Counted from the stretch's first letter, positions 1-8,988 are shown. The stretch: 64,000 bases of DNA from an uncultured Collinsella sp. (GCA_958450865.1 CAUDNY010000002.1:124001-188000), one strand, 5' to 3'. The notes: generated by a model from the letters alone, not told the origin. Made by a program: numbers and translations.

Positions 1-1585
1 TGGACGGAGCGCTCATCGAGAACTCCTCCAGGCCCCAGCTGATCAGCAGCGGCTCGAGCAACGGATCGGCAGCGGCCTCGCCGCACATACCGACCATGAT
101 GCCGGCCTTCACGCCGCTCTCGATGATGTTCTTGAGCGAGCGGAGCACGGCGGGATAGTAAACCTGGTACAGGTTGGAGATGGTGTCGTTGCCACGGTCG
201 GCGCACATGGTGTAGCCGATCAGGTCGTTGGTGCCGATGGAGAAGAAGTCGGCGACCTCGGCCAGGCGGTCAGCGAGCAGCGAGGCTGCAGGCGTCTCGA
301 CCATGATGCCGACCTCGATGTTCTCGTTGAACTTGCGGCCCTCTTCGATCAGCTCGGTCTTGCACTGCTCGACGAGCTCCTTGACAGCCAAGACTTCCTC
401 GACGCAGGTGACGAGCGGGATCATAATCTTGACGTCACCGAAGGCGCTGGCGCGCAGCAGGGCGCGGAGCTGGACCTTGTACTGGTCGGGGTTGGCCAGG
501 CAGTAACGCACGGCGCGGAAGCCCATGAAGGGGTTCTCTTCCTTGACCATGTGCAGGTACGGAATCTCCTTGTCGCCACCCACATCGAGCGTGCGGATGA
601 TGACCGGAGCGCCCTTGAGCGCGCTGGCGACCTTACGGTAGGCGTTGAACTGCTCCTCCTCGGAAGGAAGCTCAGCAGAGTCCATGAACAGGAACTCGGA
701 ACGGAACAGGCCGATAGCCTCGGCATCGTGATCGAGCGCGTTGGGCACGTCATCGGGGTTGCCGATGTTGCAGGCAATGATCTTCTTGATGCCGTCGGCA
801 GTCACGGACGGCTTGCCGCGGAAGGCCTCGAGAGCCGCCTTCTCGGCAGCGAAAGCCTCGGCCTTGGCAGTGTAAGCGGCGAGCGTCTCCTCATCGGGAT
901 CGGCCTCGACGATACCCTTGCCACCGTCGACGACAACGGTCATGCCGTTGCGCAGTGCGGTGCAGCTGTTGGAAACCGAAAGGACAGCCGGGATCTCGAG
1001 GGCGCGCGCAATGATTGCGGAGTGCGACGTGCGGCCACCAGTCTCGGTGACGATACCGGCAACGTGGGCCTTATCGATCGTGGCGGTCATGGACGGCGTG
1101 AGGTCGTGCACGACAACGACGGTGTTCTCGGGCAGGACGGAGAGGTCGACGACCTCCTTGCCCAGCAGCTCGGCCAGAATACCGGTGCGGATGTCGGCGA
1201 TGTCGGCCGCGCGCAGACGGAACATCTCGTCGTCCATGGACAGGAACATGTTCTCGAACATGGTCGAGGTGTCCATGAGCGCCTGCTCGGCGCAGGTGCC
1301 GCCGTCAATGGCGGCGTTGATGGCGTCGGTCATGCCCGGATCCTGAGCTAGGACAATGTGTCCGCTCATGATCTCGGCCTCGGCCTCGCCCACCGTCTCC
1401 TTCATGTGGTCGGCCTGAGCCTGGGTCTTCTCGCAGAAGACCGAAAGAGCGGTCTGATAGCGCTCCTTCTCTGCTGCCGAATCAGCAACCTCGTGCGGCT
1501 CAAACGTCAAGTCGGGATCGACGGCGACCATAACGGTGCCGATTCCGATGCCCTCGGATGCGTTGACTCCCTGATACATTCCCAT
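1..1585 (-). CDS. ptsI: PTS enzyme I (phosphoenolpyruvate-protein phosphotransferase), 3' end cut by window
   Basis: Cytoplasmic first enzyme of the sugar phosphotransferase system; it takes phosphate from PEP and hands it to HPr. About 528 codons are visible, and roughly 40-50 C-terminal residues lie beyond the window edge. The phosphohistidine motif GGRTSHSAIIAR is at about residues 183-194, with His near 188. The PEP-binding barrel follows, with FRSEFLFMD, TLDVGGDK and MVETPAAS. I chose the ATG at 1585 because GGAG lies 6 nt upstream; an ATG at 1579 is also possible. It lies downstream of ptsH on the same strand, with a terminator-like hairpin between them. Identification is secure. Confidence 0.97.
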   Translation of the reverse strand, partial: MGMYQGVNASEGIGIGTVMVAVDPDLTFEPHEVADSAAEKERYQTALSVFCEKTQAQADHMKETVGEAEAEIMSGHIVLAQDPGMTDAINAAIDGGTCAEQALMDTSTMFENMFLSMDDEMFRLRAADIADIRTGILAELLGKEVVDLSVLPENTVVVVHDLTPSMTATIDKAHVAGIVTETGGRTSHSAIIARALEIPAVLSVSNSCTALRNGMTVVVDGGKGIVEADPDEETLAAYTAKAEAFAAEKAALEAFRGKPSVTADGIKKIIACNIGNPDDVPNALDHDAEAIGLFRSEFLFMDSAELPSEEEQFNAYRKVASALKGAPVIIRTLDVGGDKEIPYLHMVKEENPFMGFRAVRYCLANPDQYKVQLRALLRASAFGDVKIMIPLVTCVEEVLAVKELVEQCKTELIEEGRKFNENIEVGIMVETPAASLLADRLAEVADFFSIGTNDLIGYTMCADRGNDTISNLYQVYYPAVLRSLKNIIESGVKAGIMVGMCGEAAADPLLEPLLISWGLEEFSMSAPS

Positions 1586-1631
1586 TCCTCTCTCCGTGCC
1601 ATGTGATAAAGCGTTTTGCCATATCCATGAC

Positions 1632-1667
1632 AAAAGAGCGCAGCTACCTTGATACAGGTCACTGCGC
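1632..1667 (-). terminator. hairpin with U-tract between ptsH and ptsI
   Basis: On the minus strand GCGCAG pairs with CTGCGC and the inner ACCT pairs with AGGT around a short loop. TCTTTTG follows. It sits between the ptsH stop and the ptsI start, so it probably acts as a partial terminator giving more HPr than enzyme I. That role is inferred from position. Confidence 0.6.
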
Positions 1668-1712
1668 CCCCAAGTATGAACTTAATTGTTCAACATGCGA
1701 CCCGTTTGAGTT

Positions 1713-1976
1713 CTACTCGCCAAGACCGCTCTTAATGAGCTCGATGGCAGCAGCCAGAGCCTCGGCCTCGTCGGCACCGTCGCACTTGACCTCGACCTCG
1801 GTACCGCAAGGGATACCAGCAGCCATGAGGGCCATCGGAGACTTGCCGTTGACCTCCTTCTCGGGGGTGACGACCGTCACATCGCAAGCGTACTTGCCCA
1901 TGGTGGAGGCGAACAGACCAGCCGGACGCATGTGCAGACCCTGAGGATTAACGAGGGTAGCCTTCTCAGAAACCAT
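1713..1976 (-). CDS. ptsH: HPr phosphocarrier protein
   Basis: HPr carries phosphate from enzyme I to the sugar-specific EII complexes. At 87 aa it has the standard family length. The active-site His15 lies in NPQGLHMRPAG. Ser46 lies in NGKSPMALM, matching the regulatory serine of Gram-positive HPr, although it is followed by Pro rather than the more usual Ile or Met. AGGAG lies 6 nt before the ATG. It is upstream of ptsI on the same strand. No HPr kinase gene is in this window, so Ser46 regulation cannot be judged here. Confidence 0.97.
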   Translation of the reverse strand: MVSEKATLVNPQGLHMRPAGLFASTMGKYACDVTVVTPEKEVNGKSPMALMAAGIPCGTEVEVKCDGADEAEALAAAIELIKSGLGE

Positions 1977-2115
1977 AGTTGACTCCTTTTTTGTGTTTAA
2001 CCCCTGTCATGCATGTGGCAGGAGTCAGATTCACGACGTTGTTTATATTAACTCACATCAAACGGTTTTTCATTGTGTTTCGCACGAATTGTTGGACAGA
2101 TGTCGTTCGCTGTCC

Positions 2116-2244
2116 GCTCGCCTGCCGGGCGGGGCGGTAAAGTTTGCTGCTCTACAGTCCTGCGCAAGACGGAAAGCACATTAAGTGCTTTCCTTTGCGT
2201 GCGGAACTCGCGACAAACTTAACCGCCCCGCCCGGCAGGCGAGC
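2116..2244. repeat. 129-bp imperfect palindrome (foldback element)
   Basis: The outer arms at 2116-2145 and 2215-2244 are inverted copies matching at 29 of 30 positions, beginning GCTCGCCTGCCGGGC. An inner 9-bp stem, GGAAAGCAC with GTGCTTTCC, encloses a 5-nt loop at the centre, and the sequence between the two stems is partly complementary. It looks like a miniature foldback or REP-type element. No reading frame uses it. Confidence 0.8.
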
Positions 2245-2355
2245 TGCGGGAACTAGGTTGGTCCAAGAAATATCGTGCGAAAGGAATTCTGGCTGAATTA
2301 TTGTTTGCGTGGGTGATTCAGTCGATGAGGGCTATTTATGCCCTGTTGGGGACTA

Positions 2356-2403
2356 AGGAGTGTCCCGGGGTGCCGGCAGGAAAGGAACGTCCCTGAGTGC
2401 CGG
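2356..2403. repeat. two direct copies of a 21-mer, 27-bp period
   Basis: Copies at 2356-2376 and 2383-2403 match at 17 of 21 positions (AGGA..GTCCC.G.GTGCCGG). They lie just beyond the fruA terminator. Function is unknown. Confidence 0.55.
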
Positions 2404-2411
2404 GTGGTATG

Positions 2412-2447
2412 AAAAAAGGCGAGGACCCGTAGGGAGTCCTCGCCTTT
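2412..2447 (-). terminator. Rho-independent terminator of fruA
   Basis: On the minus strand AAAGGCGAGGA pairs with TCCTCGCCTTT across an 11-nt loop, followed by a run of six T. It lies 35 bp beyond the EIIBCA stop codon. Confidence 0.9.
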
Positions 2448-2482
2448 GTTACAGGGGGCGATGTTATTCGCGTACTGCGGAA

Positions 2483-4486
2483 TTAGACCAGGCGGGCGTT
2501 GATCGTCTTGGCGATCTCGGCGGCGTCGGTGGAACCCTTGACGGTGGCACGGAAGTCCTCGTCCATGAGCGCCTCGGCGACCTTGGACAGGATCTTGAGG
2601 TGCGTGGTGCCAGCCTGTGCACCAGGGATGAGCAGAGCGATGGCCACGTTGACGGGAGCGCCGTCCATGGTATCCCAACCGGTCACGCCGGACTCGTCCT
2701 TAACGACGATGACGGCAGCCTCGGTAATGGCGTCGGACTTGGCATGCGGGATGGCGAAGCCCTCCATCATGCCCGTGGTGCCCTCGGCCTCGCGGGCCAG
2801 GAAGGCGTTCATCACGGCGTCGGCGTCGCTGGCGATACCGGCCTTGACAGCCTGGTTGGAAACGAAGCTCAGAGCCTCGTCACGAGAAGCGAAGTCCTCG
2901 GCGACAAAGACATTCTCAACCTTCACGAAGTCGGCAGCCTCGGCCTTAGGGGCCTCAACGGCAGCGGCCTTGGGGGCCTCAACCGGCTTGGCTACAGGAG
3001 CGGCCTTCTGATTCTTCTCGAAGTCGTACTTCTTGAAGGCCACGAACAGGATGCCACCGACCACAGCGCCGATGAGGATCGCGAGGACCCACAGCGGACC
3101 GTTCTCGACAACGGGCAGGACCAGGAAGCCACCGTGAGGCGCCGGATCGTGAACGTTGAACATAATGGTCAGGATCGAAGCGATAGAGGAACCGAGCATC
3201 ATGATGGGCATGACCGGCCAGATGTTCTTGGTCATAAACGGAATGGCGCCCTCGGTGATGTGGGTGCAACCAAGAATGAGGTTGACGATACCGGCGTCGT
3301 GATCCTCCTGGCTGAAGTACTTCTTGCCGACAACGACAGCGAAGGTGGTGATCAGCGGCGGAACAATGCAGGCGGCAGAGACGGCAGCCATGAAGTTGGT
3401 GCCAAAGTTGTAGGTATCGGTGCCAACGCCGGCAGCCAGTGCCTCGGTGAGCATAGCAGTACCAGTGACGTAAGCAGCCTTGTTGACCGGGCCACCCATG
3501 TCAAAGGCGCACATGCAGCCGATGGCAAGACCCAGGACAACGGCGCCAGAGGCGGACAGGCCCTTGAGGAAATCCATCATGGCGGTATTGATGGCAGCCA
3601 TGGGGCCCGAAATGCCGAGCATGACCAGGCCGACGATAGCCGTCGAGAACAGCGGGTACAGGAAGATAGCCTTGAGGCCGTCCAGGTTCTTGGGCAGACC
3701 GGCAAAGACCTTCTCGAGCAGCAGGATGACATAGCCAGCGAGGAAGCCGCCGACGATGCCGCCCAGGAAGCCGAAGCCCACGCCGGCGCCACCGGCGTCG
3801 ATCATGCCGGTCTCGGCGTTAACAGGCAGGCCCTGAATGGCGATCATACCGGCAACAAAACCAGGGACGAGCGCCGGGCGCTTACCGATAGACTCGGCGA
3901 TGTAGGCGGAAAGCACGGGAACCATGAGGTTCATGGCGATGCCGCCGATGATCTTCAGCATAGCGGCGAAGGTGTTGTAGTCGGCAGCCGTCGAATCGAA
4001 GGACGTAATGCCCCACAGGAACGAGACGGCGGTCAGGACACCACCGGCAACGACGAAGACCAGCATATGGCTGACGCCGTTCATAAGGTGCTTGTAGATG
4101 ACGTGACCGATGGACTCCTTCTCCTCGGCCTCGTCCTCGACATCGGCAGCGGCTGCAACCGTGTTGTCGCCCTTGGCGGCGAGCGCGCGGTCAATCAGCT
4201 TACCGGCGGCCTCAACGGACAGGGCCTTGGAAACACCAACGGAAACCATGGGCTTGCCGGCGAAACGCTCAGCCTGGACATCCTTATCGGCTGCGACGAC
4301 GACGGCCTTGGCACCGGCGATCTCGCTCTTGGTGAGCTCGTTCTCGACACCGACCTGGCCATGGGTCTCGACCTTAATAGTCAGACCTCGCTCGGCAGCT
4401 GCCTTCTCCAGCGCCTCCTTCGCCATGAAGGTGTGCGCAATGCCGGTCGGGCAACCGGTGGCGGCGATGATGTCAAACTTAGCCAT
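2483..4486 (-). CDS. fruA: PTS fructose-family EIIB-EIIC-EIIA fusion
   Basis: This membrane permease phosphorylates its sugar, probably fructose or a related ketose or mannose-type sugar, during uptake. It is 667 aa with domain order B-C-A. EIIB carries ATGCPTGIAHTFMA with the phospho-Cys near residue 12. EIIC is a multi-TM block from about residue 130 to 480. A Pro/Ala-rich linker leads to EIIA with AIPHAKSD, the active His near residue 581. ATG 4486 follows AGGAGGG with 4-nt spacing; an upstream in-frame start would extend into non-conserved sequence. It is divergent from an RpiR-type regulator, with no fruK beside it. Substrate is inferred from the family only. Confidence 0.92.
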   Translation of the reverse strand: MAKFDIIAATGCPTGIAHTFMAKEALEKAAAERGLTIKVETHGQVGVENELTKSEIAGAKAVVVAADKDVQAERFAGKPMVSVGVSKALSVEAAGKLIDRALAAKGDNTVAAAADVEDEAEEKESIGHVIYKHLMNGVSHMLVFVVAGGVLTAVSFLWGITSFDSTAADYNTFAAMLKIIGGIAMNLMVPVLSAYIAESIGKRPALVPGFVAGMIAIQGLPVNAETGMIDAGGAGVGFGFLGGIVGGFLAGYVILLLEKVFAGLPKNLDGLKAIFLYPLFSTAIVGLVMLGISGPMAAINTAMMDFLKGLSASGAVVLGLAIGCMCAFDMGGPVNKAAYVTGTAMLTEALAAGVGTDTYNFGTNFMAAVSAACIVPPLITTFAVVVGKKYFSQEDHDAGIVNLILGCTHITEGAIPFMTKNIWPVMPIMMLGSSIASILTIMFNVHDPAPHGGFLVLPVVENGPLWVLAILIGAVVGGILFVAFKKYDFEKNQKAAPVAKPVEAPKAAAVEAPKAEAADFVKVENVFVAEDFASRDEALSFVSNQAVKAGIASDADAVMNAFLAREAEGTTGMMEGFAIPHAKSDAITEAAVIVVKDESGVTGWDTMDGAPVNVAIALLIPGAQAGTTHLKILSKVAEALMDEDFRATVKGSTDAAEIAKTINARLV

Positions 4487-4571
4487 GTGTCCCTCCTTTT
4501 TAAGTTTTGCGCCCGCAGGCGCTCCCCTACACGCGCGTCCTTGCGCGCTTTTCCACAACTGAAAGATACCA

Positions 4572-4651
4572 ACCTACCGTCCGCGTGAGAAGAGACAAGG
4601 CGCAATTCTCCGGTGAAAGGTTCTTTCATAACCGTAAACGGTAGGTGAAAG
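4572..4651. promoter_or_regulatory. candidate operators in the fruA-rpiR divergent region
   Basis: Three kinds of symmetry overlap here. ACCTACCGT (4572-4580) and ACGGTAGGT (4638-4646) are inverted copies. ACCGTAAACGGT (4631-4642) is a perfect palindrome. GGTGAAAG occurs twice at 4612-4619 and 4644-4651, exactly 32 bp (about three helical turns) apart. These are plausible binding sites for the adjacent RpiR regulator. Binding itself is inference. Confidence 0.5.
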
Positions 4652-4758
4652 TTTACCATCAACACTTGAAACGGCAAGGTGTATCTTGTAATTGAAAATC
4701 CCCCTATACTATGACATTACAAAACGAGTCCGATTTTCATGCCAACCAGGAGCCATCC

Positions 4759-5616
4759 ATGACCGATAGTAGCAAGAGCGCACTTTCCCTCATTAGTACC
4801 CATCAGGGATACAGCGAGTCCGAGCAGCGTATTGTCGACTATATATTGGAGCACCAGTCCGAGGCGCCACGCCTCACGGCGGCTCAGCTCTCGCGCGCCG
4901 CCGCCACGTCCGAGGCGACCGTTTCGCGCTTCTGCCGCAAGCTTGGCTTTGGCAGCTTCCGCAGCTTTCAGTTTTCGTTGGCGAGGGATTTGGAAAGCCA
5001 GCGCAACGAGGGCCTGACTGACGAAGTCTCGCTCGACAATATGGAGCAGAGCCTTAAGAACATCCTGGCTGCCAAGGTGAGCGAGCTTAATGCGACCATC
5101 GACGGGATCGACCACGATACGTTGGCGGCTGTTGTGCATGTCCTTAAGCATGCAGGGGTTATTGAGTTTGCGGCTGTGGGAAATACGAACGCGGTCGCGC
5201 TCGATGCGACGTTTAAGTTTTCGCAGCTGGGCCTGCGCTGCATGGCGAGCACCATTAGCGAGACATCAATCGGCTTTGCGCTCACGTTGCGCCCGGGTGA
5301 CGTCATCGTGCTCATCTCAAACTCCGGCAAGTCGCGCCGACTGAATCGCATGGCAAAAGCAGCTCGCGACTGCGGCGCAACCGTAGTCGTCATCAGCAGC
5401 GACAGCAAGTCTCCGCTTGCACGCCTGGCCGACTACACCTTTAATACCGTAAACCACGAGGCGCTGCTCACCACAGGCGACTTTGCGTTCTCCAAGATCA
5501 GCGCCACGATGATCATCGAAGTTATCTACAACTTCCTGCTGCCCGAGATTGAAGACGCTCGTGAACATATCAGCTACTACGAGGAGCTCATCCAGCCGGA
5601 CAAGGTCGTTGAGTAA
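4759..5616 (+). CDS. MurR/RpiR-family transcriptional regulator
   Basis: A sugar-phosphate-responsive DNA-binding regulator of 285 aa. The N-terminal RpiR-type HTH covers about residues 1-75 (TAAQLSRAAATSEATVSRFCRKLGF). A C-terminal SIS domain follows (ISNSGKSRRLNRMAKAARDCGA) and is expected to bind a phosphosugar. The ATG at 4759 is preferred over an in-frame one at 4711 because AGGAG lies 6 nt upstream. It is divergent from the fructose-type PTS gene, so it probably controls that gene in response to a sugar phosphate. An RpiR regulator rather than a DeoR-type FruR beside a fructose PTS is uncommon. Confidence 0.9.
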   Translation: MTDSSKSALSLISTHQGYSESEQRIVDYILEHQSEAPRLTAAQLSRAAATSEATVSRFCRKLGFGSFRSFQFSLARDLESQRNEGLTDEVSLDNMEQSLKNILAAKVSELNATIDGIDHDTLAAVVHVLKHAGVIEFAAVGNTNAVALDATFKFSQLGLRCMASTISETSIGFALTLRPGDVIVLISNSGKSRRLNRMAKAARDCGATVVVISSDSKSPLARLADYTFNTVNHEALLTTGDFAFSKISATMIIEVIYNFLLPEIEDAREHISYYEELIQPDKVVE

Positions 5617-5624
5617 AACGCGTA

Positions 5625-5657
5625 GTGGGACAAAAATTTCAGTCTATTTTGTCCCAC
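5625..5657. terminator. bidirectional hairpin between rpiR and recN
   Basis: Perfect 11-bp arms, GTGGGACAAAA and TTTTGTCCCAC, enclose an 11-nt loop. It lies between the convergent stop codons, 9 and 19 bp away. The A/T ends of the arms supply U-rich 3' stems in both directions, but no long U-tract follows. Confidence 0.65.
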
Positions 5658-5675
5658 CAACACCGCTGATACGAC

Positions 5676-7304
5676 CTAGCCTCGAACTTCTTCGAGCATC
5701 TGCTTTGCGTGGGCCAAGCTTGCCTCGGACTGATCGCCGCTGAGCATGCGGGCGATCTCGGCGGTACGCGCTTCGCCGGTTACCTCGTCCAAATGCGTCT
5801 GGGGAACATCGCCCGGCTCCTTGCTGACAACATAATGCTTGTCGGCCATGACGGCGACTTGCGCCAAGTGGGTTACGACAATCACCTGATGCGAAGCGGA
5901 GAGATCTGCCAGCACGCCCGCGAGTGCACGCGCCGTGGAGCCGCCGACACCGGCATCGACCTCGTCAAATACCAGTGTATCGACGCCGTCAGCATTACCC
6001 AAGACCACCTTGCTCGCGAGCATAACGCGGCTGAGCTCGCCGCCCGACGCAATTCGGCGCAGGGGACGCGGCGTCAAGCCGGCACCGCTGCGATACAAAA
6101 GCTCGTAACTCGAAGGACCCGCCGGCGTCCACTCAGCGCGCGGAAGATCATGCGACTCCCAAACGAGCTCGGCACCGCCCATCTCCAAGCGTGCCATCTG
6201 ACGACCGACCTCGTGGCAGAAGCGCGGGGCCGCCGTATTGCGAGCGCGCTTAAGCGCCTTGGCAGCGGCAAACAACTCGCGCTCAGCAGCACCAAGTGAT
6301 TCACGCGCCTTTTTGATCTGTTCATCGCCATCATCGACCAGGGACAGCAGCTCTTGCGAGCGATCGCGCATGGCAAAAACATCGTCCATGGTGGGACCCC
6401 ACTGACGCAACAGGCCCTTGAGGTCGGAATACCGCTCACGCATGCGAGCGAGCTCGCGCGGGTCGAAGGCGACGCCATCGCGATAGGCACGAAGCTCGTT
6501 CGCGCTATCCTCAAGGGAGATGCAGGCATCCGAAAGCGCATCGGCAATGTCGCCCAGTTTGCGATCGACGGTAGCCATACGGGAAAGCTCTGCCACGGCG
6601 CTGTTCACGGCATCGAGCGCTCCACCTTCGGCGGCAAGCGATGCATGGGCATCGTTAGCTGTGGCAACCAGTACCTCGGCATGTTCGGAGCGCGGCAGCA
6701 GTTCCTCGAGTTCCTCATACTCGCCCGGCTTGGGGTCGACCTCGCCGATGCGCTCCAGGGCGAAGCGAGCCTCCTCGACACGGCTCCCCTGCGCACGCGA
6801 GGCTTCCTCCACACGGCGAAGCTCCTTGGCGGCGTCACGCGAAGCCTTAAAACAGGCGCGATACTTCTCGAGTGCCTCAAGCGCTGCGCGCCCAGCCCAG
6901 GCATCGACCATGGCAACATGATGCGCCGGATCGAGAAGGCGCTGGTGCTCATGCTGGCCGCACAGATCCATCATCACGCCGACGCGCTCGGAAAGCTCGC
7001 GCACGCTGGCGATGCGGCCATCGATCCTGACGCGACTGCGGCCTTCGGCAGAAAGGCTGCGCTGCACGGTGAAACCCTCCGAGTCGTGCGGGCCATCGAA
7101 CAAGCGCGCCTCGACGCTGGCAAGCTCCTCTCCCTCGCGCACCGTCGACGAATCTGCACGCTCGCCCAATATGAGCTTGAGCGCCGAAAGCAGAGCGGTC
7201 TTACCGGCACCGGTCTCGCCGGTCAGGACAGTCAGGCCGGCACTCGGCACCAGCGTCGCCTCACGAATGAGTGCAATGTTAGAAACCTGCAGCTCATCGA
7301 TCAT
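5676..7304 (-). CDS. recN: DNA repair protein RecN
   Basis: An SMC-like ATPase that acts at DNA double-strand breaks. It is 542 aa, the usual length. Walker A is TGETGAGKTALLSALKL near residue 30. A coiled-coil middle runs from about 150 to 360. The C-terminal ABC half has IASGGELSRVMLA and VFDEVDAGVGG (Walker B). The ATG overlaps the end of nadK by 11 bp, indicating translational coupling. It is the last gene of the efp operon and ends at a hairpin facing the rpiR gene. Confidence 0.97.
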   Translation of the reverse strand: MIDELQVSNIALIREATLVPSAGLTVLTGETGAGKTALLSALKLILGERADSSTVREGEELASVEARLFDGPHDSEGFTVQRSLSAEGRSRVRIDGRIASVRELSERVGVMMDLCGQHEHQRLLDPAHHVAMVDAWAGRAALEALEKYRACFKASRDAAKELRRVEEASRAQGSRVEEARFALERIGEVDPKPGEYEELEELLPRSEHAEVLVATANDAHASLAAEGGALDAVNSAVAELSRMATVDRKLGDIADALSDACISLEDSANELRAYRDGVAFDPRELARMRERYSDLKGLLRQWGPTMDDVFAMRDRSQELLSLVDDGDEQIKKARESLGAAERELFAAAKALKRARNTAAPRFCHEVGRQMARLEMGGAELVWESHDLPRAEWTPAGPSSYELLYRSGAGLTPRPLRRIASGGELSRVMLASKVVLGNADGVDTLVFDEVDAGVGGSTARALAGVLADLSASHQVIVVTHLAQVAVMADKHYVVSKEPGDVPQTHLDEVTGEARTAEIARMLSGDQSEASLAHAKQMLEEVRG

Positions 7305-8154
7305 GACGCACTCCGTAGAACACGCGGCTCACCGAGTTATAGAAGCTCTCGGGGCCGTAATCCAGCAGCAGCACATCGCCGGGACCGCGACGCACGGCCA
7401 CGCTCTCGACGGTACCATCACAGGTAATAAACTGTCCGTCGATGGCAATCGCCGGCACGCTCGGGCGATCATCGGACATAAAGATCTCGACGACATCACT
7501 CGGCGAGGTCAAAAAAGCGCGAGCCTGAATGGTATGCGGGGCGATGGGCACACAGACCATACCCGTGTAATCGGGGCTGACAATGGGGCCGCCGGCGGAA
7601 AGCGCGTAGCCGGTAGAGCCGGTCGCCGTCGAAACGACGACACCGTCGCCGCGCAGGCGGTCGATATGATGGCCGGACACCGTGATGTCAAACTCAACCA
7701 TATCGGACAGGGGGCCGCGCGTAAGCGCCATGTCGTTGAGGGCAAACGTGCGAACGACATCCTTCGTGCCGTCTTCGCGCACCGAAACGATATCGGCGGC
7801 GATGGTGGCGCGGCGGCTCACGTGGAGCTCGCCGGACAGGGCATCGCTCACAACCTGCAAAATGTCGCGCTCCTCGGGACTCGCGGCCGTCAAAAAGCCC
7901 AGGTGACCATAGGAAAGACCAAGGATAGGAATCTCGCGATGGTTGAGGATGCGGGCAGCGCGCAGCAGCGTACCGTCGCCGCCGAGCGTAATGACCAGAT
8001 CGGAGCCGTCAATATCAGGCGTGCTTTGAATCTTCGATCGCTGGTCGGCAGCCCATGCGACCTCATAGCCCTGGCGCGTCAGCCAAAGCTCGAGCATCAG
8101 GCCGCTCTCGACCGCCTCTTGCTTGTAGTAATTGGGAACCAGAAAGACCTTCAT
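7294..8154 (-). CDS. nadK: NAD kinase
   Basis: Phosphorylates NAD to NADP in the cytoplasm. It is 286 aa. The diagnostic GGDGT motif is in VITLGGDGTLLRAARI at about residues 56-71. The second family motif is DGVVVSTATGSTGYALSAGGP at about 155-175. The start overlaps the tlyA stop by 4 bp (ATGA) and the end overlaps recN. The order tlyA-nadK-recN is a common bacterial arrangement. Confidence 0.97.
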   Translation of the reverse strand: MKVFLVPNYYKQEAVESGLMLELWLTRQGYEVAWAADQRSKIQSTPDIDGSDLVITLGGDGTLLRAARILNHREIPILGLSYGHLGFLTAASPEERDILQVVSDALSGELHVSRRATIAADIVSVREDGTKDVVRTFALNDMALTRGPLSDMVEFDITVSGHHIDRLRGDGVVVSTATGSTGYALSAGGPIVSPDYTGMVCVPIAPHTIQARAFLTSPSDVVEIFMSDDRPSVPAIAIDGQFITCDGTVESVAVRRGPGDVLLLDYGPESFYNSVSRVFYGVRHDR

Positions 8155-8963
8155 AGCGTTGCAGCTTTCTCGCTCAAAACCGATACCTGGGATTGCAGCT
8201 CATCGTCGGTGCGTTCGCCAGGGGCAAACCTTGTGCCGTACAGGAAAAACTCAACGTTGCCCTTAGCGCCATGGATGGGCGACACGCACACGTCAAGCGG
8301 GAACAGACCCTTGGCGGCAAAAAGCTCAATCGCCGCCATGAGCGTATCGCGGCGGACGGCGGAGTCGGTCACGATACCGCCGTCGCCCACCAGCGCAGCC
8401 GGCGCCTCAAACTGGGGCTTTACGAGTGTGCAGAACGAACCCGAAGGCTTCAGGCACGCCAGCACGGCGTCGATGATATTCGCGATGCTGGTAAACGAGA
8501 CATCACATACAGCCAGGTCGATGGCACCGGCATAGCCAAGCTCAGGCAGCTGCGTCACGTTTGTGCGCTCATGCAGCGTCACGCGATCGTCCTGACGCAA
8601 CGACCAATCAAACTGGGCGCGACCCACGTCCACCGAAACAACGGTCGCAGCTCCGCGCTTGAGCAGGCAATCGGTAAAGCCGCCGGTAGAGCAGCCCACA
8701 TCCAGGCAGGCAAGGCCCGTCGGGTCGATATAAAACGCATCGAGCGCACCCTCGAGCTTAAGGCCGCCGCGCCCAACGTACGGAATGCGCCCCTTCACGT
8801 GCAGAGGCAAGCCCGGGGTCACCTTAAGGCCAGGCGAAGTCAAACGCTCGCCGCCGCTCGAGACCAAGCCGGCCATAAGAGTGCGAAGGGCATCCGCGCG
8901 ATCGGCGCAGATGCCCTGTGAAATCAGTTCGTCATCGAGACGCACGCGTTTCATGAATGCCAT
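8151..8963 (-). CDS. tlyA: TlyA-family rRNA 2'-O-methyltransferase
   Basis: SAM-dependent methyltransferase of the TlyA family, which in mycobacteria methylates 16S and 23S rRNA. An N-terminal S4 RNA-binding domain (KRVRLDDELISQG onward, first 65 residues) precedes a Rossmann domain with the SAM motif LDVGCSTGGFTDCLLKRGA near residue 90. It is 270 aa from ATG 8963. ATG 8954 is equally possible, since neither has a strong Shine-Dalgarno, and coupling to xseB is likely because xseB ends 25 bp upstream. The older family label hemolysin is misleading. Confidence 0.9.
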   Translation of the reverse strand: MAFMKRVRLDDELISQGICADRADALRTLMAGLVSSGGERLTSPGLKVTPGLPLHVKGRIPYVGRGGLKLEGALDAFYIDPTGLACLDVGCSTGGFTDCLLKRGAATVVSVDVGRAQFDWSLRQDDRVTLHERTNVTQLPELGYAGAIDLAVCDVSFTSIANIIDAVLACLKPSGSFCTLVKPQFEAPAALVGDGGIVTDSAVRRDTLMAAIELFAAKGLFPLDVCVSPIHGAKGNVEFFLYGTRFAPGERTDDELQSQVSVLSEKAATL

Positions 8964-8988
8964 CAACCATTCGTATCCGGAGATGCGG

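Larger units (their letters stand above)
1977..2410. other. ptsH-fruA intergenic region
   Basis: No gene is supportable in this stretch. It holds the ptsH upstream region, a large imperfect palindrome (2116-2244) and a duplicated 21-mer (2356-2403). No convincing -35/-10 pair for ptsH was found; only an AT-rich patch near 2045-2060 resembles a -10. Confidence 0.6.

Noticed and set aside
2258..2272. GGTCCAAGAAAT, also found at the end of the IS3 remnant near 34493-34507
   Set aside because: A 12-bp match is expected by chance several times in 64 kb; no transposase or second end is nearby.
2360..4588. A 742-codon plus-strand frame opposite the fructose PTS gene
   Set aside because: Composition is the complement of the real gene; no domain, no promoter.
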